Assembly: GCA_024529925.1 (NCBI GenBank)
Contig: JAFEUB010000815.1
Location: 1 to 64,000 of the forward strand
Length of the DNA: 64,000 nt
Reading direction: 5' to 3'
Origin: Ophthalmolycus amberensis
Taxonomy: Eukaryota > Chordata > Actinopteri > Perciformes > Zoarcidae
A program made the translations under genes and the position numbers. A model generated the notes under the pieces. That model was not told the origin of the DNA and searched no databases. It saw only the letters and a list, made by a program, of their open reading frames with translations. Shown in pieces: positions 10,701 through 23,140 of the stretch (position 1 is its first letter; each line of letters starts with the position of its first letter).

Positions 10701-13700
10701 AGCTGGGAGGCAGGGTGCGTTTTGACAACAAAATCCTGAGCTGAATGTCAATTCACTTCAAAGAGAGAAATAAAAAGACACTCGGCCACACAAAGGCTTT
10801 TGCACCTTTATCCACCTACTTCCAAAGAGCAGGAGACACCTCGGCAGTTATCAGCGTAAGGCAGAGGCCATTAAGCTGACAGTTCTTCCAAGGGAGGTTT
10901 AACCTGCACCTTCGAGAGTATTGGAGTCTGCCAAGCCTGTTAAGGCGGAACAAACGCTTGCTTAGATAAATACTCTTCCAACCTCATCGTACAAGACACA
11001 TTTACGTTGTTTTGGTAAATATTTTTTAATATGCAACACACAGCACACTCAAACTGTCTTAAGGACCAGTTACATGAACCAGAGAGAGGATTCTGCTGAA
11101 ACTATAAAATCACCTCCTTTAAAAGGTACTAAGAGGAACTTTCAACTGGTTATAAAATAGTCTCAATGTAATAGTGTAGTTAGTTATTTTTGATTAAATA
11201 AACTCAACTTGGGTTTGGACACCAGCAGAAGGTCTACACTGCACTCATAATGTTTGGGCATCTTAAGGAGAAAGCAGTGCTAAAACCAGAGCTGGTGACA
11301 GGACAATGAATGGATGTTGAGCTTCATCTAAGGCACAGAGTGTTCCCGATTTATCTTTTCAGATATACTATGTTTGCACAAGTGTGGGCAAGAGAAGATC
11401 GTGCAGCAGAAAATACATATCCGGTCAAAGATATTCTGATTTTTAAACAGCTTGATAAAGATTTGATGTTTAGGAGTATATAAACATGCTTCTATTGGCT
11501 TTGGTTGGATATGTTGCGCTCATGTTAATGCAGGCACCAGTCGGTCAGTCAGCACAATCATTGCAATGGGAATGATACTGCTTTATTTGGTAATCGGTGT
11601 ATTCTGGCAACCCAGTCAAACAGGGTTAATGAAAGAGAAGAGAGAATGGGAGAGAACCAGAGGAAGACTAGACTTAGAATGAGTCATGTATGAAGGAAGA
11701 CTGGGTGGGTCTGTGGCTTTAGCTGTGACCATAGTTACATTTGCGTCTCCGTGATGTGATGCTTGATGACCTGAAGAGAAATCCTCCAGGAGCCAGAAGT
11801 TGCCCCCTCACGGTCCATTTGAGCCAACACTTTGCGCTGTTGGCTTCCACATCTCCTTCTGCCCATAAGTCCATCCTGTCCTTTATTCTTCCTTTGTTCT
11901 CTCCTTGTTCTCATCTGTCTGCTTTTCTTTTACTTCATCGCTTTCCTTTTCTTTCTTTCCTTTTTCAGTTGTCTTTAGTAACCACCTTTTTATCTTTCAT
12001 GCTTCTTTGTCATGGTTGTATTGAATGCATATCATTACTTCATTGTCCAATTCAAGAGAAGGAAAATAGAGACATATACCATGTGTATGTAACTTTAGCA
12101 GCGCTCATTTCATCCAAACGTAAGTGCAAAAAATGAATAAAATAAGAATAGAAAACAAACTACAATGGATACAAAGCAGAAGAAGAGCGAGTAAACAAAC
12201 ATGCTGATCGTAAAACATTATATTATAGACTATAAAGCAAAGCCAGCAGCAGTTAAACCAATTGAGGATCTAAAGATTTTATGTTTTTGATTTTGGACTG
12301 TTTTAATAGAAATTACTATAACTAGTTAGCTACAACCGTCATGTAGCAGAGAGACAGTTTATGATCTCTATTCATAGCACTTCATCAATCTGTTTGCATG
12401 ACTCAATCAACATGAATCACAGTGTGCTGTCATAGATCATGCACTTGATTGCACTGCTGAGTAAATTAATGAAATGTGACAAGTTTGTCATGATCTCATG
12501 AACATGAATGAAGATCAGTGTAACATCAACGGACCTAGAGGAAAAGATTTGGTTTAAAACTCATAATAATAATAAATTGTCCAAAACTAAGGCCGATGCA
12601 TTTGTGATTCTCCAATCAAAGCATTCTGAAGTCTTCTGTAAGGTGACTTTCTGAACACAAACAAAGCTCCCTATATGGACCATCAATGATCAGGGGAGGT
12701 GCCACATCACACAAACTCACTGGCCATGATCAATGTTCTATTTAACACGTCTGGTTCCAGGCCACATCAATGCAAGACAGGTGCTCCCTGACCTGCACAC
12801 AGCAGTTTGTTAACTCTGCTGGATGAATTTAACCCTCCTTTGCAATTATATCTCAGCATGATCCTGAAGTCTGCACAGGGAGCACCCTGAAATTCTTTGT
12901 GTGCCTGCGTTGACTATTGATTTAGTCTGTTTTCAGGCTCAGGTTAATGAGAGCTTTTAAATAATGCGGACACAGCAGCGCCATGTACACAGTATCTCAT
13001 GCCCGCCCCCTTCTATGGATGCCCCCTGTTCACTTTTTTTCCTTTCTATTTTTCTTTCCTCACCTCCCTCCCTCTCTCATTATCATTCCCTCCTTTTCCC
13101 ATCCTCATTTTCTCCTGCAGACAACACCCGAGCATCCATTGGGGTAGGTTGAGGAAGGGTATACCCCTGCCACACTTCCAATCTCACCCCCTCTGATCCA
13201 TTGTCTTCCTGACCTGCGTGAGATTCGAAGGCACACCTTTTCTCCCAGAGATGAGATACCCCGCGCTGCAATAACAGCAGAACAAGAGGCTCCCAATTTC
13301 GTCGCTCCCTCTACCTCCCGTATCAGATTGGATCGGTTTCTGCAGGTTTATTGGCTCTTTTGTCTTCCAGGTTGTCTTGGGCTATCTCACTGAAGGTTTG
13401 GTTCTATGAATTGTAAGCAATATCCCTTCAGATACAAAGCCAAGCACTGTATTGTCTGATTACTTAGTGTAATGAGCCTCCAGATGAATAAGCTTTTTTT
13501 AAACAGAATTTTATAAAACACAGTTCTGCAATGCGTAAGCAAAAAACGCAATTGAATAAGTTTAGATTAATTCTAAATAACGACAAGTGCTTAATTTCTC
13601 TCCGCCTCCCACAGTTCCCACAGGAGACGTGTCCACTTTTCAGGCTATCGAGATAAGTATTTGAAATATTCAAATCCTCAAAATATTACTCAAATATAAT

Positions 13701-13799
13701 TATGACAAGGTCTGAAAAGCAGACAGAAATAGCGTCTGTATGTGCTTAAAATAGCCAGAGGCAAATCTGGATTCCTCAGTATACTTGTTATACGTTTTT
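7781..13799. other. Gene-free 5' flank of dmrt2b
   Basis: There is no recognisable exon, RNA gene or intact mobile element in about 6 kb. The segment around 9230-9430 (GC-rich, with CATGCCCAGAAGTGCCCTG) resembles a decayed dispersed repeat, but I cannot assign it. The region 11870-11990 is pyrimidine-rich. Confidence 0.4.
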
Positions 13800-14010
13800 T
13801 CAGGAATTCAGCGGATTTTGCTTACGGTGGAGCTGATGGGGTCCCTGCCAGATTCAGCAGAGGCCTCTGACAGACGCTTTGCAATGCAAATCACATCATT
13901 ATGACAAAATGTGAGATTATTCTTGGATGACAGTTTGCACCGGGGAGCTGTAATAAATGGCTTCTAATGTCGTTTTATTCTGGCGGGATGCACAAAACTA
14001 CACAAGTACA
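13800..14010. other. Candidate conserved non-coding element
   Basis: This non-coding stretch has high sequence complexity and contains a perfect octamer ATGCAAAT (13884-13891), flanking homeodomain-type TAAT/ATTA words and no repeat signature. Such blocks are common near developmental transcription-factor genes. Conservation is not testable here, so the call is inferred only from composition and context. Confidence 0.22.
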
Positions 14011-14825
14011 GAAAATCTAATAAAGATAATCCCGGCTTTGCAGGATTTAAAAAACTGAAAACACGGTCCAAAACATCAAAGTTATGTCACAAACAGATGG
14101 CCTCCATATACCTCTCTTCTGAAAGTGTCTTCAGATACTATTAGAGAACATATTAATTGACATTTGGCTTTAAATATTTTTTCACAAGCAAGAATGCAGG
14201 TAGTGGGACGGGAGAGGCTTTGCAGGTGAGCGGATGCTAACCGTGCCTTCTCTTCACCTTCCTGTGTTTGATCATGATATGTGCGCTGGAGGAAGGCAGA
14301 GGTTGAGTTTCTCTGCACAAGCTGCACTATACCGTCTGCCCTCGCTGCTTCTCTCTGATCGGAAGGTATCGTCTCGTCTCCGCTCTCTGCTGACTGCCTG
14401 TGACAGCTGGGGAGAATGTATGGAGAACAGTGCTCGGGGTACATTATAGATGCTCTCACGCTTCACTGTTTCTTCCATTAAATCTACTCATGAATCAAAT
14501 CAGCTTTCTATCCTCGTCTGTCACTTTTTTTCTTTTTCAAAAGCCACCAAAGGCGCTAGCCCTGCACTGTGGCCCCGATAAATCCTGTGATGGAAGGAAT
14601 AAATGGAGTTCTACATAAATGGAATAAATAATAATAATGTAGTAAGATTTGGGGGGAGAAAGCGCAGCCTAATCAGCATCTACTGTGGCTGCTGGAAAAC
14701 TCATTAGCATACAGAAATATTCTTTTCCACTTTATTGGGTCCTAATTGTTGATTTATCTGACTGGATGGCTGCCTCCCCCTGGATAATGATACCATGCCA
14801 TCCTCCATATGGAAGAGTCAGTAAA

Positions 14826-14833
14826 AGAGAGAG

Positions 14834-14929
<96 letters not shown>

Positions 14930-14933
14930 GGGG
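14826..14933. repeat. (GA)n microsatellite followed by a 15-G run
   Basis: About 94 bp of nearly pure GA (one early GC interruption) run straight into 15 G residues (14919-14933). The tract is a homopurine-homopyrimidine mirror repeat able in principle to form triplex DNA. Open reading frames across it (Arg-Glu or Leu-Ser repeats) are artefacts. Confidence 0.95.
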
Positions 14934-14939
14934 ACATAG

Positions 14940-16758
14940 AAAGTAAGCACTGAAAAAATGAAGACTATAAGACGTTCATTTACACCTCACCCCAACCTCT
15001 TTCTTTTGACAGTCGAAAAACAACGCGTATCCTGCCTTCAGTGTGTGAGCAAGAGAATGTGAGAAGAAATGGAATAAATATGGTGGACGACGAAGAGGAT
15101 TGGACATCACAGCTCTTTACTTTGAAGACAACTACAGATGGGACTCATCCGGAGCCGCTAGGATTCTGCCAACTTCAAAAGAAATGAAGTAATAAATACA
15201 ATAGGTGTCAACTGAACCAAAACAACACACCACTCTCCCTATATATGAAGAGATACACCCCGGCTTTAATGTTTCATTTCACTCCAAAGATGCTTTTTAC
15301 ATCACATCTTGAGCCGCTTTCTTTGTGCGGAGATGTTGTGTCCAACTGGAATAAAAAATGTGTTCCCTCTTTTCATGTCAACAATATAGTAGTCTGGCTA
15401 ATGTTTTCTTTTTTTTTTGTAAGTTGATTTAGCAGCTCATGCATCAAACCAACAACATCCCTGGCAATAGACCTTTAGTTTTATAATCAGTAGTATTATT
15501 CAGAATCACTTTAGAACGGCAGGCAGCCTCTAATGAAGTGTTCAACTTATTAATATACATACATTTATATATTGTCAACTTTGGCGGATCCTTATAACTC
15601 AACTAAAACAGTGAACAGGAGGCGATCGATGAAGGCACTGACAGAGGAATAAACAGTCACTACACCACTGCTTTTAATCCTCTTACTTCTGCCCTCCTAT
15701 ACTGGCCTCGGTGTGCCCCGCCTGGCAGAAAACCCCTCACCTGGGGGTGCTTGGCTTGGCTTGGCAGCTGCATCGGGGCCTTTGGCGGATTCTGGTTTCA
15801 AAGACGTCAAAATCTCTTGCTAAGTGTGGGATCATGTGGGATGATCCAGATTCTGGCAAATATAGAGAAAATAATGGTTTCATCATGATTTCATAATGTT
15901 TGAAGAAGTTGAGGTGAGCTGTATTGAACCTTTAAGACTCTGAAACTGCCTTCGGAGTGATCAAACACTCTTTGTTTGTCATCGGTTTTTGATGCTGGAT
16001 TTATATTCTAAACTTGCTCAGTCTCACTTAAAGAGATCATTAGGATGCCTGTAGGAGACACACATGTCCCCATCAGTTATTTCAACCAGAGGAGACAGAC
16101 TCATGCATTATTCATCACTTAATTCTGTTTTTATTTATGAATCAAAACGATTTGGCAATAATCCTGCTCACAGTTTTGGCTTTTGAGAAGCCATGCAGGT
16201 GTATTCATGTAATAATAAACATTCAAGTAGCGGCACTGAATTCTCGCGGATTTGTCGCAGAAGCTGACCTACTCAAAGAAGGAACGGGTTAAATGCTCTC
16301 TCCAGCAGTAATAGACCATCTCACAACAAATTTAAAGTCATTGTATTCAAATGAAGTGGCAGACAACCAAGCTGCTGCTGGAGAGTGATGAATCTTTACC
16401 GTTTGAATATATCCCTGCTGTGGGCCAAGTCAAACAGTAGGGAATGTATTGCAGCGGTGTACGTCTGCTAATCTGTCATACAGACATTAACATTTAAATA
16501 AAGTTTTACAGCTCTGTTGAGGGAGATTAGTATAGTTGATAGATGTGCCTTATTCTATCAGGAACACAGCAGGAAGGGTGGGCCACTCCTCATCAGGAGA
16601 GGCATGGCTGGCTGTTATTAGTGACGTGGAATGTCAGTTTGTGTGTATGTGTGTGTGCAGGAGTATAATCCATGATGTTGCATAGCAATGTTGACTGTGC
16701 AACACTCTTTCATCCTCAAGACAATGCCACTAGGGGCAAAAGGTGGGCCAGGGAAGCA

Positions 16759-16794
<36 letters not shown>

Positions 16795-17876
16795 CATTCA
16801 TAAGATTTAATATAGTATTATAGTTATAGCACACTATAGTGTTGTTGTTAAATCGTTTATCTTTTTGAAGCGGCCATAACTGGTGTATTAACAGTTAATG
16901 AATGATTGATAACAAAATATAAATAATATAGATAAATAAAACTGTATTCCATTAATATCATCATCATTATAAGTACAGTTAACACACACTTCATATAAAA
17001 TATGTCATTTCATATGATTACAACTTTGTTATATGGCGTTTACACTTTACTGTTTTGTAAAGTTGGCACGGCGTTTGTTTCAGAAACTGTGCGTACATGT
17101 GCGAGCTAACAGTGCGTTGGTGTTACGTGTGTAAGTGATATGATACATTTATGTGCTAATGTTGCCTCAGCAAAGATATTGGACCAATCAATATATAGTC
17201 TTGATCCCATCACAGGCTTTTTGTTTGATCTTTAATGTGCACAGTAAAAAAAGACAGTGAACATAAGGCAAGAGAAGTAGAATTGAGAGAGTAGTGTAGG
17301 GGAAATCCACAGGGAGAGAAAATGATAAGAATGGAGAGATGAAGGGGCCTGAGGCCGAGGCTGGTGGTTGAACTGCTCGAGGAAGAGGCTGTAATGGCCT
17401 GCTAATAACTTCAACAAGTTGGCACTGCTGAAATATGGATGAGACAAGAACTGCAGTGCACTAATAAATACCATTGGAGAGAAGGGAACGGGGAAGAGAA
17501 GGAGGGAACAACAGAATGAAATGAGTAATAGTGAAGGAGGGAGTGGAGGGTAATTAGTGTGAATGGATGGTGAGAGGAAGGGTAAAACAGATGTATGGAG
17601 TAGGGAGGTTGAAGGAATTAGAGCCAGATGGGTTAAAGAAGCATTGACTTTGGTTATATAGCAGCTGCTGGTGTGGATAAAGTGACAGTGCAAAAAGTAA
17701 TTACATATCCCTCTAAATGGATTGAGATTGTATCATGCCGCTAATTCAGTTAATGTAGAATAATATATTAATGGGAAATCTTACTTTTTCACATCATGAT
17801 CAGTTTACTGGTGTAATCATGGGGAGCTCTACTCAGCCTGTGAAAACATAGTATTATGTCCTCTGTGGCTCTGGAG
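14940..17876. other. Gene-free block
   Basis: No exon or named repeat is visible. The segment 16130-16480 is repeat-free and AT-rich with many short TAAT words, which makes it a possible regulatory block. A purine-rich segment occupies 17250-17650. Confidence 0.35.
16759..16787. repeat. (CA)n microsatellite
   Basis: An uninterrupted CA dinucleotide tract of about 29 bp. Confidence 0.95.
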
Positions 17877-18558
17877 CAGGGGTCTCAAACTCCCGGCCCG
17901 CGGGCCGAATCCGGCCCGCCACGTCATTTTATGTGGCCCCCGAATCCACCAGCAAAAACAAAACTAAAAAAAAGTTAAAAAAACAAAAATTACTTCTTTT
18001 TTTTTTTAAAGTTAGACTTGATAATAAAAATATCCCCATCGTCGAAATTATGAGATAGAAAGTCGAAGTTATGAGATAGAAAGTCATAATGATGAGATAC
18101 AGCTCTTTGGCTGGTTACTGTACACTTGACATGGAAATGTATTGTGAGTACATTGAAGACTACTTTAAACGTGTCTTTACAACACATGAAATACTTCATG
18201 TGGGATTGTGCAAACGCACCCTTGAAAGGATTTTAAGCTTTGAACAAAGTTATTGTAATAACTTGTGTTTGATATTTGTCTTTGATATTTTCTTTAATAG
18301 TTTGATCTTTGATAGAGTAATGTGGGTTTCTTAACCCTAAATTAAAAGGATTTAAGTTATAATAACAGAAATGTGCTTAAATATATGTTTACATTTATAT
18401 AACTGCATGTACAATATTTTTACACTTGAATAAACAATAATCAAATGCAAAGACAGTTATTTATCAATATGTTAGGAGTAGTTACATTTACAACCGGCCC
18501 TTTGTGGGCGACCGTGATGCTGATGTGGCCCGGAGTGAAAATGAGTTTGAGACCCCTG
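17877..18558. mobile_element. hAT-type non-autonomous transposon (MITE), copy 1
   Basis: Perfect 16-bp terminal inverted repeats (CAGGGGTCTCAAACTC at 17877-17892 and its complement at 18543-18558) are flanked by a perfect 8-bp target duplication CTCTGGAG (17869-17876 and 18559-18566). An 8-bp duplication with a CAGGGGT terminus is diagnostic of the hAT superfamily. The 682-bp interior has no transposase. It includes GC-rich subterminal sequence (CCGGCCCGCGGGCC) and about three copies of a 21-bp unit (18040-18098). A shorter, inverted relative lies at 57544-58057. A movement event by a trans-acting hAT transposase is inferred. Confidence 0.93.
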
Positions 18559-19402
18559 CTCTGGAGGGAACTGAATTAAGTATGAGCAAACTAACCACAG
18601 CGGTTTAATTGGGATTATCCGGGTTAGGCCTTTCAGATGACAAATCTTTAAAAGGCCTAAAAACCTATTTTCTACATCACATTCTTACTATGAGCACTGA
18701 GGTCCTTCATGGAGCCATAGTTAAAAGTTTTGATTGTTGCAATCAGACTTTAGCCAAATCAAACAGTCACATTTCGATTTTTTAAATCTAAATGTGTTTC
18801 TTGGTTTGGGTTGGAGGATCACTGTCGATTAAATCTGATCAAACCACACCTACAGTCTTTTGTTTTTCAGTTAATCTTCGATAAATAATACCTAAACAAA
18901 CCATTGATTGTTACTTATGTAGTCGTGCATATTCATTGTAGATTGAAATGTGTATGATTTAATGCTTTCCTCAGAGGCTTTAGGAGAACATATTTATAAG
19001 ACAAAAAGTCGGGATATCTTTTTTATCATTTTTGTTTTTTCCCAAGCTTAACGTTAATGTGAAACTAAAGTGCTGGAATTTTAACTGACAATAAATTATA
19101 TTGACTTGCATTGTGACATATTGGTCCATGAGTTACCACATTGTAATTATATTATATTACCCTGGATTTTCAGTACAAATGTGCATTTTACATACATTTT
19201 TATATATTAAACAAGAGATTTATTTAATATTATAACTATAGAAATGTTGAGAAGATATTTCATTATTAGTCTCACAATGTATAGAAAAGGGATAGATTGA
19301 GGAAATGGTGTTAGGGGGTATACAAAAGAGGGAGAGATGGAAAATAGGGACAAAAGGGAGGGATGAGGAGAACACTGAGGAGGGTAAAGTCAGTGTAATT
19401 GC

Positions 19403-19444
19403 GTGTTTGTGTGTGTGTCTGTGTGCGTGTGTGTGTGTGTGTGT
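19403..19444. repeat. Imperfect (GT)n microsatellite
   Basis: GT-rich tract with CT and GC interruptions. Confidence 0.85.
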
Positions 19445-20934
19445 ATGAAAAAGCAGGAGTGAAAAAATGCATAAATAAAAGACCAAAAGTTGCAGGCAAA
19501 TCCATGACTCTGTGGACCGGGTTGCATGTTAGTACTAGGTGACTCATTTTCCACTTCAGGGGTAAGTCATGTTCTACACAGCACATGATCTTACGCACAC
19601 GAAATCCAGACACAGAATACGCTACTTAAAGTCTCAAACAAGTCTCCCAAACAAATTTGTTTTAAAAAAGGCTCAGTTACTGACAGACAAATAGTTGTTT
19701 TCAGGGAAGCTATTATTTCCGTTCTGACTGAGATCTATGAGATAAAGTCCTGACTCTTACATTCCCCGGGACATTTACGTCTAGCGTGCTGTCACTCGTA
19801 TATTGCAACAGCTGTTGCCTTGTAATGGCTGCACTTCCAAAAGAAGTCTTTGGTGTACTCATATTTTATCGACACAATCTACACATTTATATCCTTATTT
19901 TGGTGCTGAAGATGGGTTTCTCCAGCTCTGTCTCTTCAGCTGACTCCATCTACCACTGCTGCATAAGGCACGGTACAAAATGATTTATTATGTTCATCAT
20001 CAGGATGGTAATTGAGACAAGTCAACGTCAAAGATGAACACACAACCAATCGAACTGGCATAAACAAAGAGCTCAATGTTGTGAAGGTGACAGCAAATCA
20101 ATAACCTGCAGCAATGCTTTGTAGAGGCTAAGGGTCAATGGATATATATTAAAGGTGTAATATGCAACATACAAATTACACGTATATATACAGCACATAT
20201 GTGTCAATCTATTATCCAGGTTTTTCAGTCAATAAGTGGCTGTGCTGGAATCAAATATTTACCATTTAAATCATTTAGAGCTTTTATTTTGTCAATAAAC
20301 TGGAACACAACCAGAAATATCCACTGTTCCAAATCCTTCACCTCAATGGTCATGACAACAAGAAACATCAGAAGCCTGTCATCCCTGTGTCAGCCAAACC
20401 TCGTGGCTGAGCAACAAGAAGAGTTTTGAGCAACTGTAGGAGTCGTGATGGTTAACTTGAGGAGAAATACCATCATACAGCCACAATCGGGTCCCTTGGC
20501 CCTGCGCTCGAGTCAGCACTGTCATGTGTGTCTGTGGAAAAGCCTTAAAAAGTTTTTATGCCTCAACCCTTTCGAGTTACTTTGGGTGTACAACTTTTTG
20601 TGTGTACGTGTCACCATCAGCAGTGGATAGCTGAAGGTGGAGGTTTGTTGTCACAGCAGACAGAGAACCGAAAGGAATTGCATCAGAAGAACTGGAGGCA
20701 CAAAGAAACCAGCGGATATCTCAGTCAATGTCATAATGCTTCAAACAACAAGGCAGGTGCATCTAGTTTGATCTGCAGCAGAGATGAGAAGAGAAGAGAA
20801 AACAGTACTACACAAAAACGTTTTAAAAACGTTTTAAATTCTTTACAGGCATGCTTCTTCTCAAATGTGTGTGTGTCTGCTCTTTCTCATTTCCTCTACC
20901 TTAATCCTTAATCTGCCTCCCAAATATTATTGCG

Positions 20935-20937
<3 letters not shown>

Positions 20938-20974
<37 letters not shown>
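20938..20974. repeat. (TA)n microsatellite
   Basis: About 18 TA units immediately upstream of the hairpin at 20998-21137. Confidence 0.95.
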
Positions 20975-20976
<2 letters not shown>

Positions 20977-20997
20977 TAGGCACATACGGAGTATATA

Positions 20998-21137
20998 TCA
21001 AGAGGCAGATTTTACACCTCTTTGTAATAAAGCAATATATATAATCGTATCGTTGTCCTTTTTTTTCTTCCATGGAACGGAAATATACGATTATAAATAG
21101 CGTTTTAATACAAAGAGGTATAAAATTTGCATCTCGA
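20998..21137. repeat. Long imperfect inverted repeat (hairpin, ~50-bp stem, ~34-nt loop)
   Basis: The left arm (20998-21050) and the reverse complement of the right arm (21085-21137) share ATTTTA[C/T]ACCTCTTTGTA and TATAATCGTAT, with about 36 of 42 positions matching in the core. The loop (21051-21084) is T-rich. The stem could belong to a small MITE remnant, a hairpin RNA or a structured regulatory site. I do not recognise a known microRNA in either arm. Confidence 0.7.
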
Positions 21138-21260
21138 TGAGACTATTTAAATGTCTCTCTCATCCTCCTGTGTGTGTGTGTTTGTGTTTTAAATGCAAAT
21201 TTGAGTGGAGGCAGAAAAAAATCTTAATTTGACCAGTTAGCTGTAATGGCTGTGCCTCAT

Positions 21261-21279
21261 CCCCCCCCCCCCCCCCCCC
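21261..21279. repeat. Poly-C run (19 nt)
   Basis: A homopolymer tract of 19 C; the exact length is likely to be error-prone in assembly. Confidence 0.9.
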
Positions 21280-22989
21280 AAAGTCCATTTAGTGTCTGAT
21301 TGTTTCATTCTACTTGATGTAATGAGGGTGCACCCATCACAGTTAGACGTCTCAATAAACAGTTGTTACGGTGGGGGTGACAGTGATTTTTGGAGGTCAC
21401 GGGGGAAGAATGAGATGACATTATTTGATAGGCAGGCAGGGAGCTATGGGGGCGGATGCTTTTGTTGCAGTTGTATAATCAATCTGTCACACACTCATAC
21501 GACAGCATCATTCGAAAACAAGTGCTGCAAGTGCAACCAGTCACACACAGCTAGATGTGTTTAACCACCACACACACAAACACAACATGTCACTATTTAA
21601 TTTGCTAACTCAGTTTGTTCACTTCCTCCTTTCACCTTTCCCTCACTACCTTTCACAACAGACAACAACCTAGAATGGGATGTGTATGAGGGTGTGCGTG
21701 TGTTTTGCCCAGCATTTAGCCAGTGTAACAAGGCACTAATAATGGAGTCCGCTCGGGCCTGTCTGACACCATTGTTATTAGCCCCTCCTTTCAATTACCA
21801 GCCACTAGTCACCAGGGTGTCCACACTTTGACACACACACACATGCATATTCACTCATGCGGGTACAAATGCAAACGAGACACAAGAAGATGAGAATATT
21901 TCAAACGGGGATATTGGGACTGGAGGGTAATCGCTGTCCAACAAAGTCAAATGTGACAACGAAAACACAACCTCCACTTTGGCTGTAGAGTGTTATCCAG
22001 TGCAGGATGGCAGCGTATATGAGAAATTTTGCAAATTAGGTTCAGGCGGCATTTGCAGATGACTGACAGGCTCCCTAACTGGCAATTAGCATGTGTCGGT
22101 TTGTCATTGGCCAGAACTGTGTGACTGGATATACCCTCCTGGCTCTCAGGCATCTAGTCACAGCTCTCTAGTTCTCTCTGTCCCTCCATCCCCACTCTCT
22201 TTCAGTTTTACATCCTCTTCTCTCTCCGCACCCAAGTACGGGTCATTTTCCAAAATGCAACCAATGGCATCTTTTTCTTGAATCTCATTGTTTGGTTAAT
22301 GTCTTTCAAATTCCACGCTTCCCAATTTGTGATGCAGAATTTCTGTTAAAAATGTTCAGTGTTCAAGTTATTTTCTCAGACTTGACAGAGCATCTCCAGA
22401 GCCACAGAAGACATTGTGCAACAGGCTAAGTCTCCATGACTAGTTCTTCTTTAAACCATTGGTCGGAGATGTGGCAGCAAAGATTAGCTTGTAGTACTCG
22501 GGGTCGGAGTAAGAGGCAAGAAAGGTTTTTTTCCATCATATTAATCATCATTTACATGTTGACCTATCACAAAATTGCAATCATCTTGAGTGGCATGCAT
22601 GAATGAAAGAATAGCGAGTGAAGGGTTGTGTGGGAAACGGAAAAACAAAGACAAGGAGGGGCAGCGTGGAGCGCAGGGACAAGAGTTTCCCCTTTCTCTT
22701 TCCACCATGGAACAGGTGGGGTGTGTTCTTATAGGACTGAGAACACCAGCCGCAGGTGTTTTCAATAAACAACAACCTGACCACACCTACTGCATCTGCA
22801 ACATAAAACACAAAGGCAAGCAGCCAGCCCAGCAGCCGAAAGAAGCGGCCTCATCCGGCTCAGTCGCCAGAAAAAAATGTTAGCATCGCACGTGTCTGCA
22901 AACAGGATACATTGCATGACGACGTTTCTGAGCCAAAAATAAGTTTCATGGATACATTTCCTATCAGCCTCGTGTCCCGCTTGCAGAAA

Positions 22990-23140
22990 CGCACAATGAC
23001 ACGTGGTTAGCATGGTGAAACGATTGGTTAGGTTTAGGCAACAAAACTACTTGGTTATGGTAAAAAAAAAAGGGTTAGAATAATGTAACCACGTGGCGTA
23101 ACAACGTACAGTGTATCCGTGGTTTGCAGAAACGAACAAT
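22990..23140. repeat. Teleost dispersed repeat with GGTTTAGGCAACAAAAC motif
   Basis: GGTTAGGTTTAGGCAACAAA is followed by ACTTGGTTATGG, CCACGTGGCGTAACAACGTA and a repeated CAGAAACG word on both sides. The pattern matches a common fish repeat as I remember it. Ends and family are undefined. Confidence 0.45.

Noticed and set aside
14685..14950. Open frames with Arg-Glu or Ser-Leu repeats
   Set aside because: They arise solely from translating the (GA)n tract.
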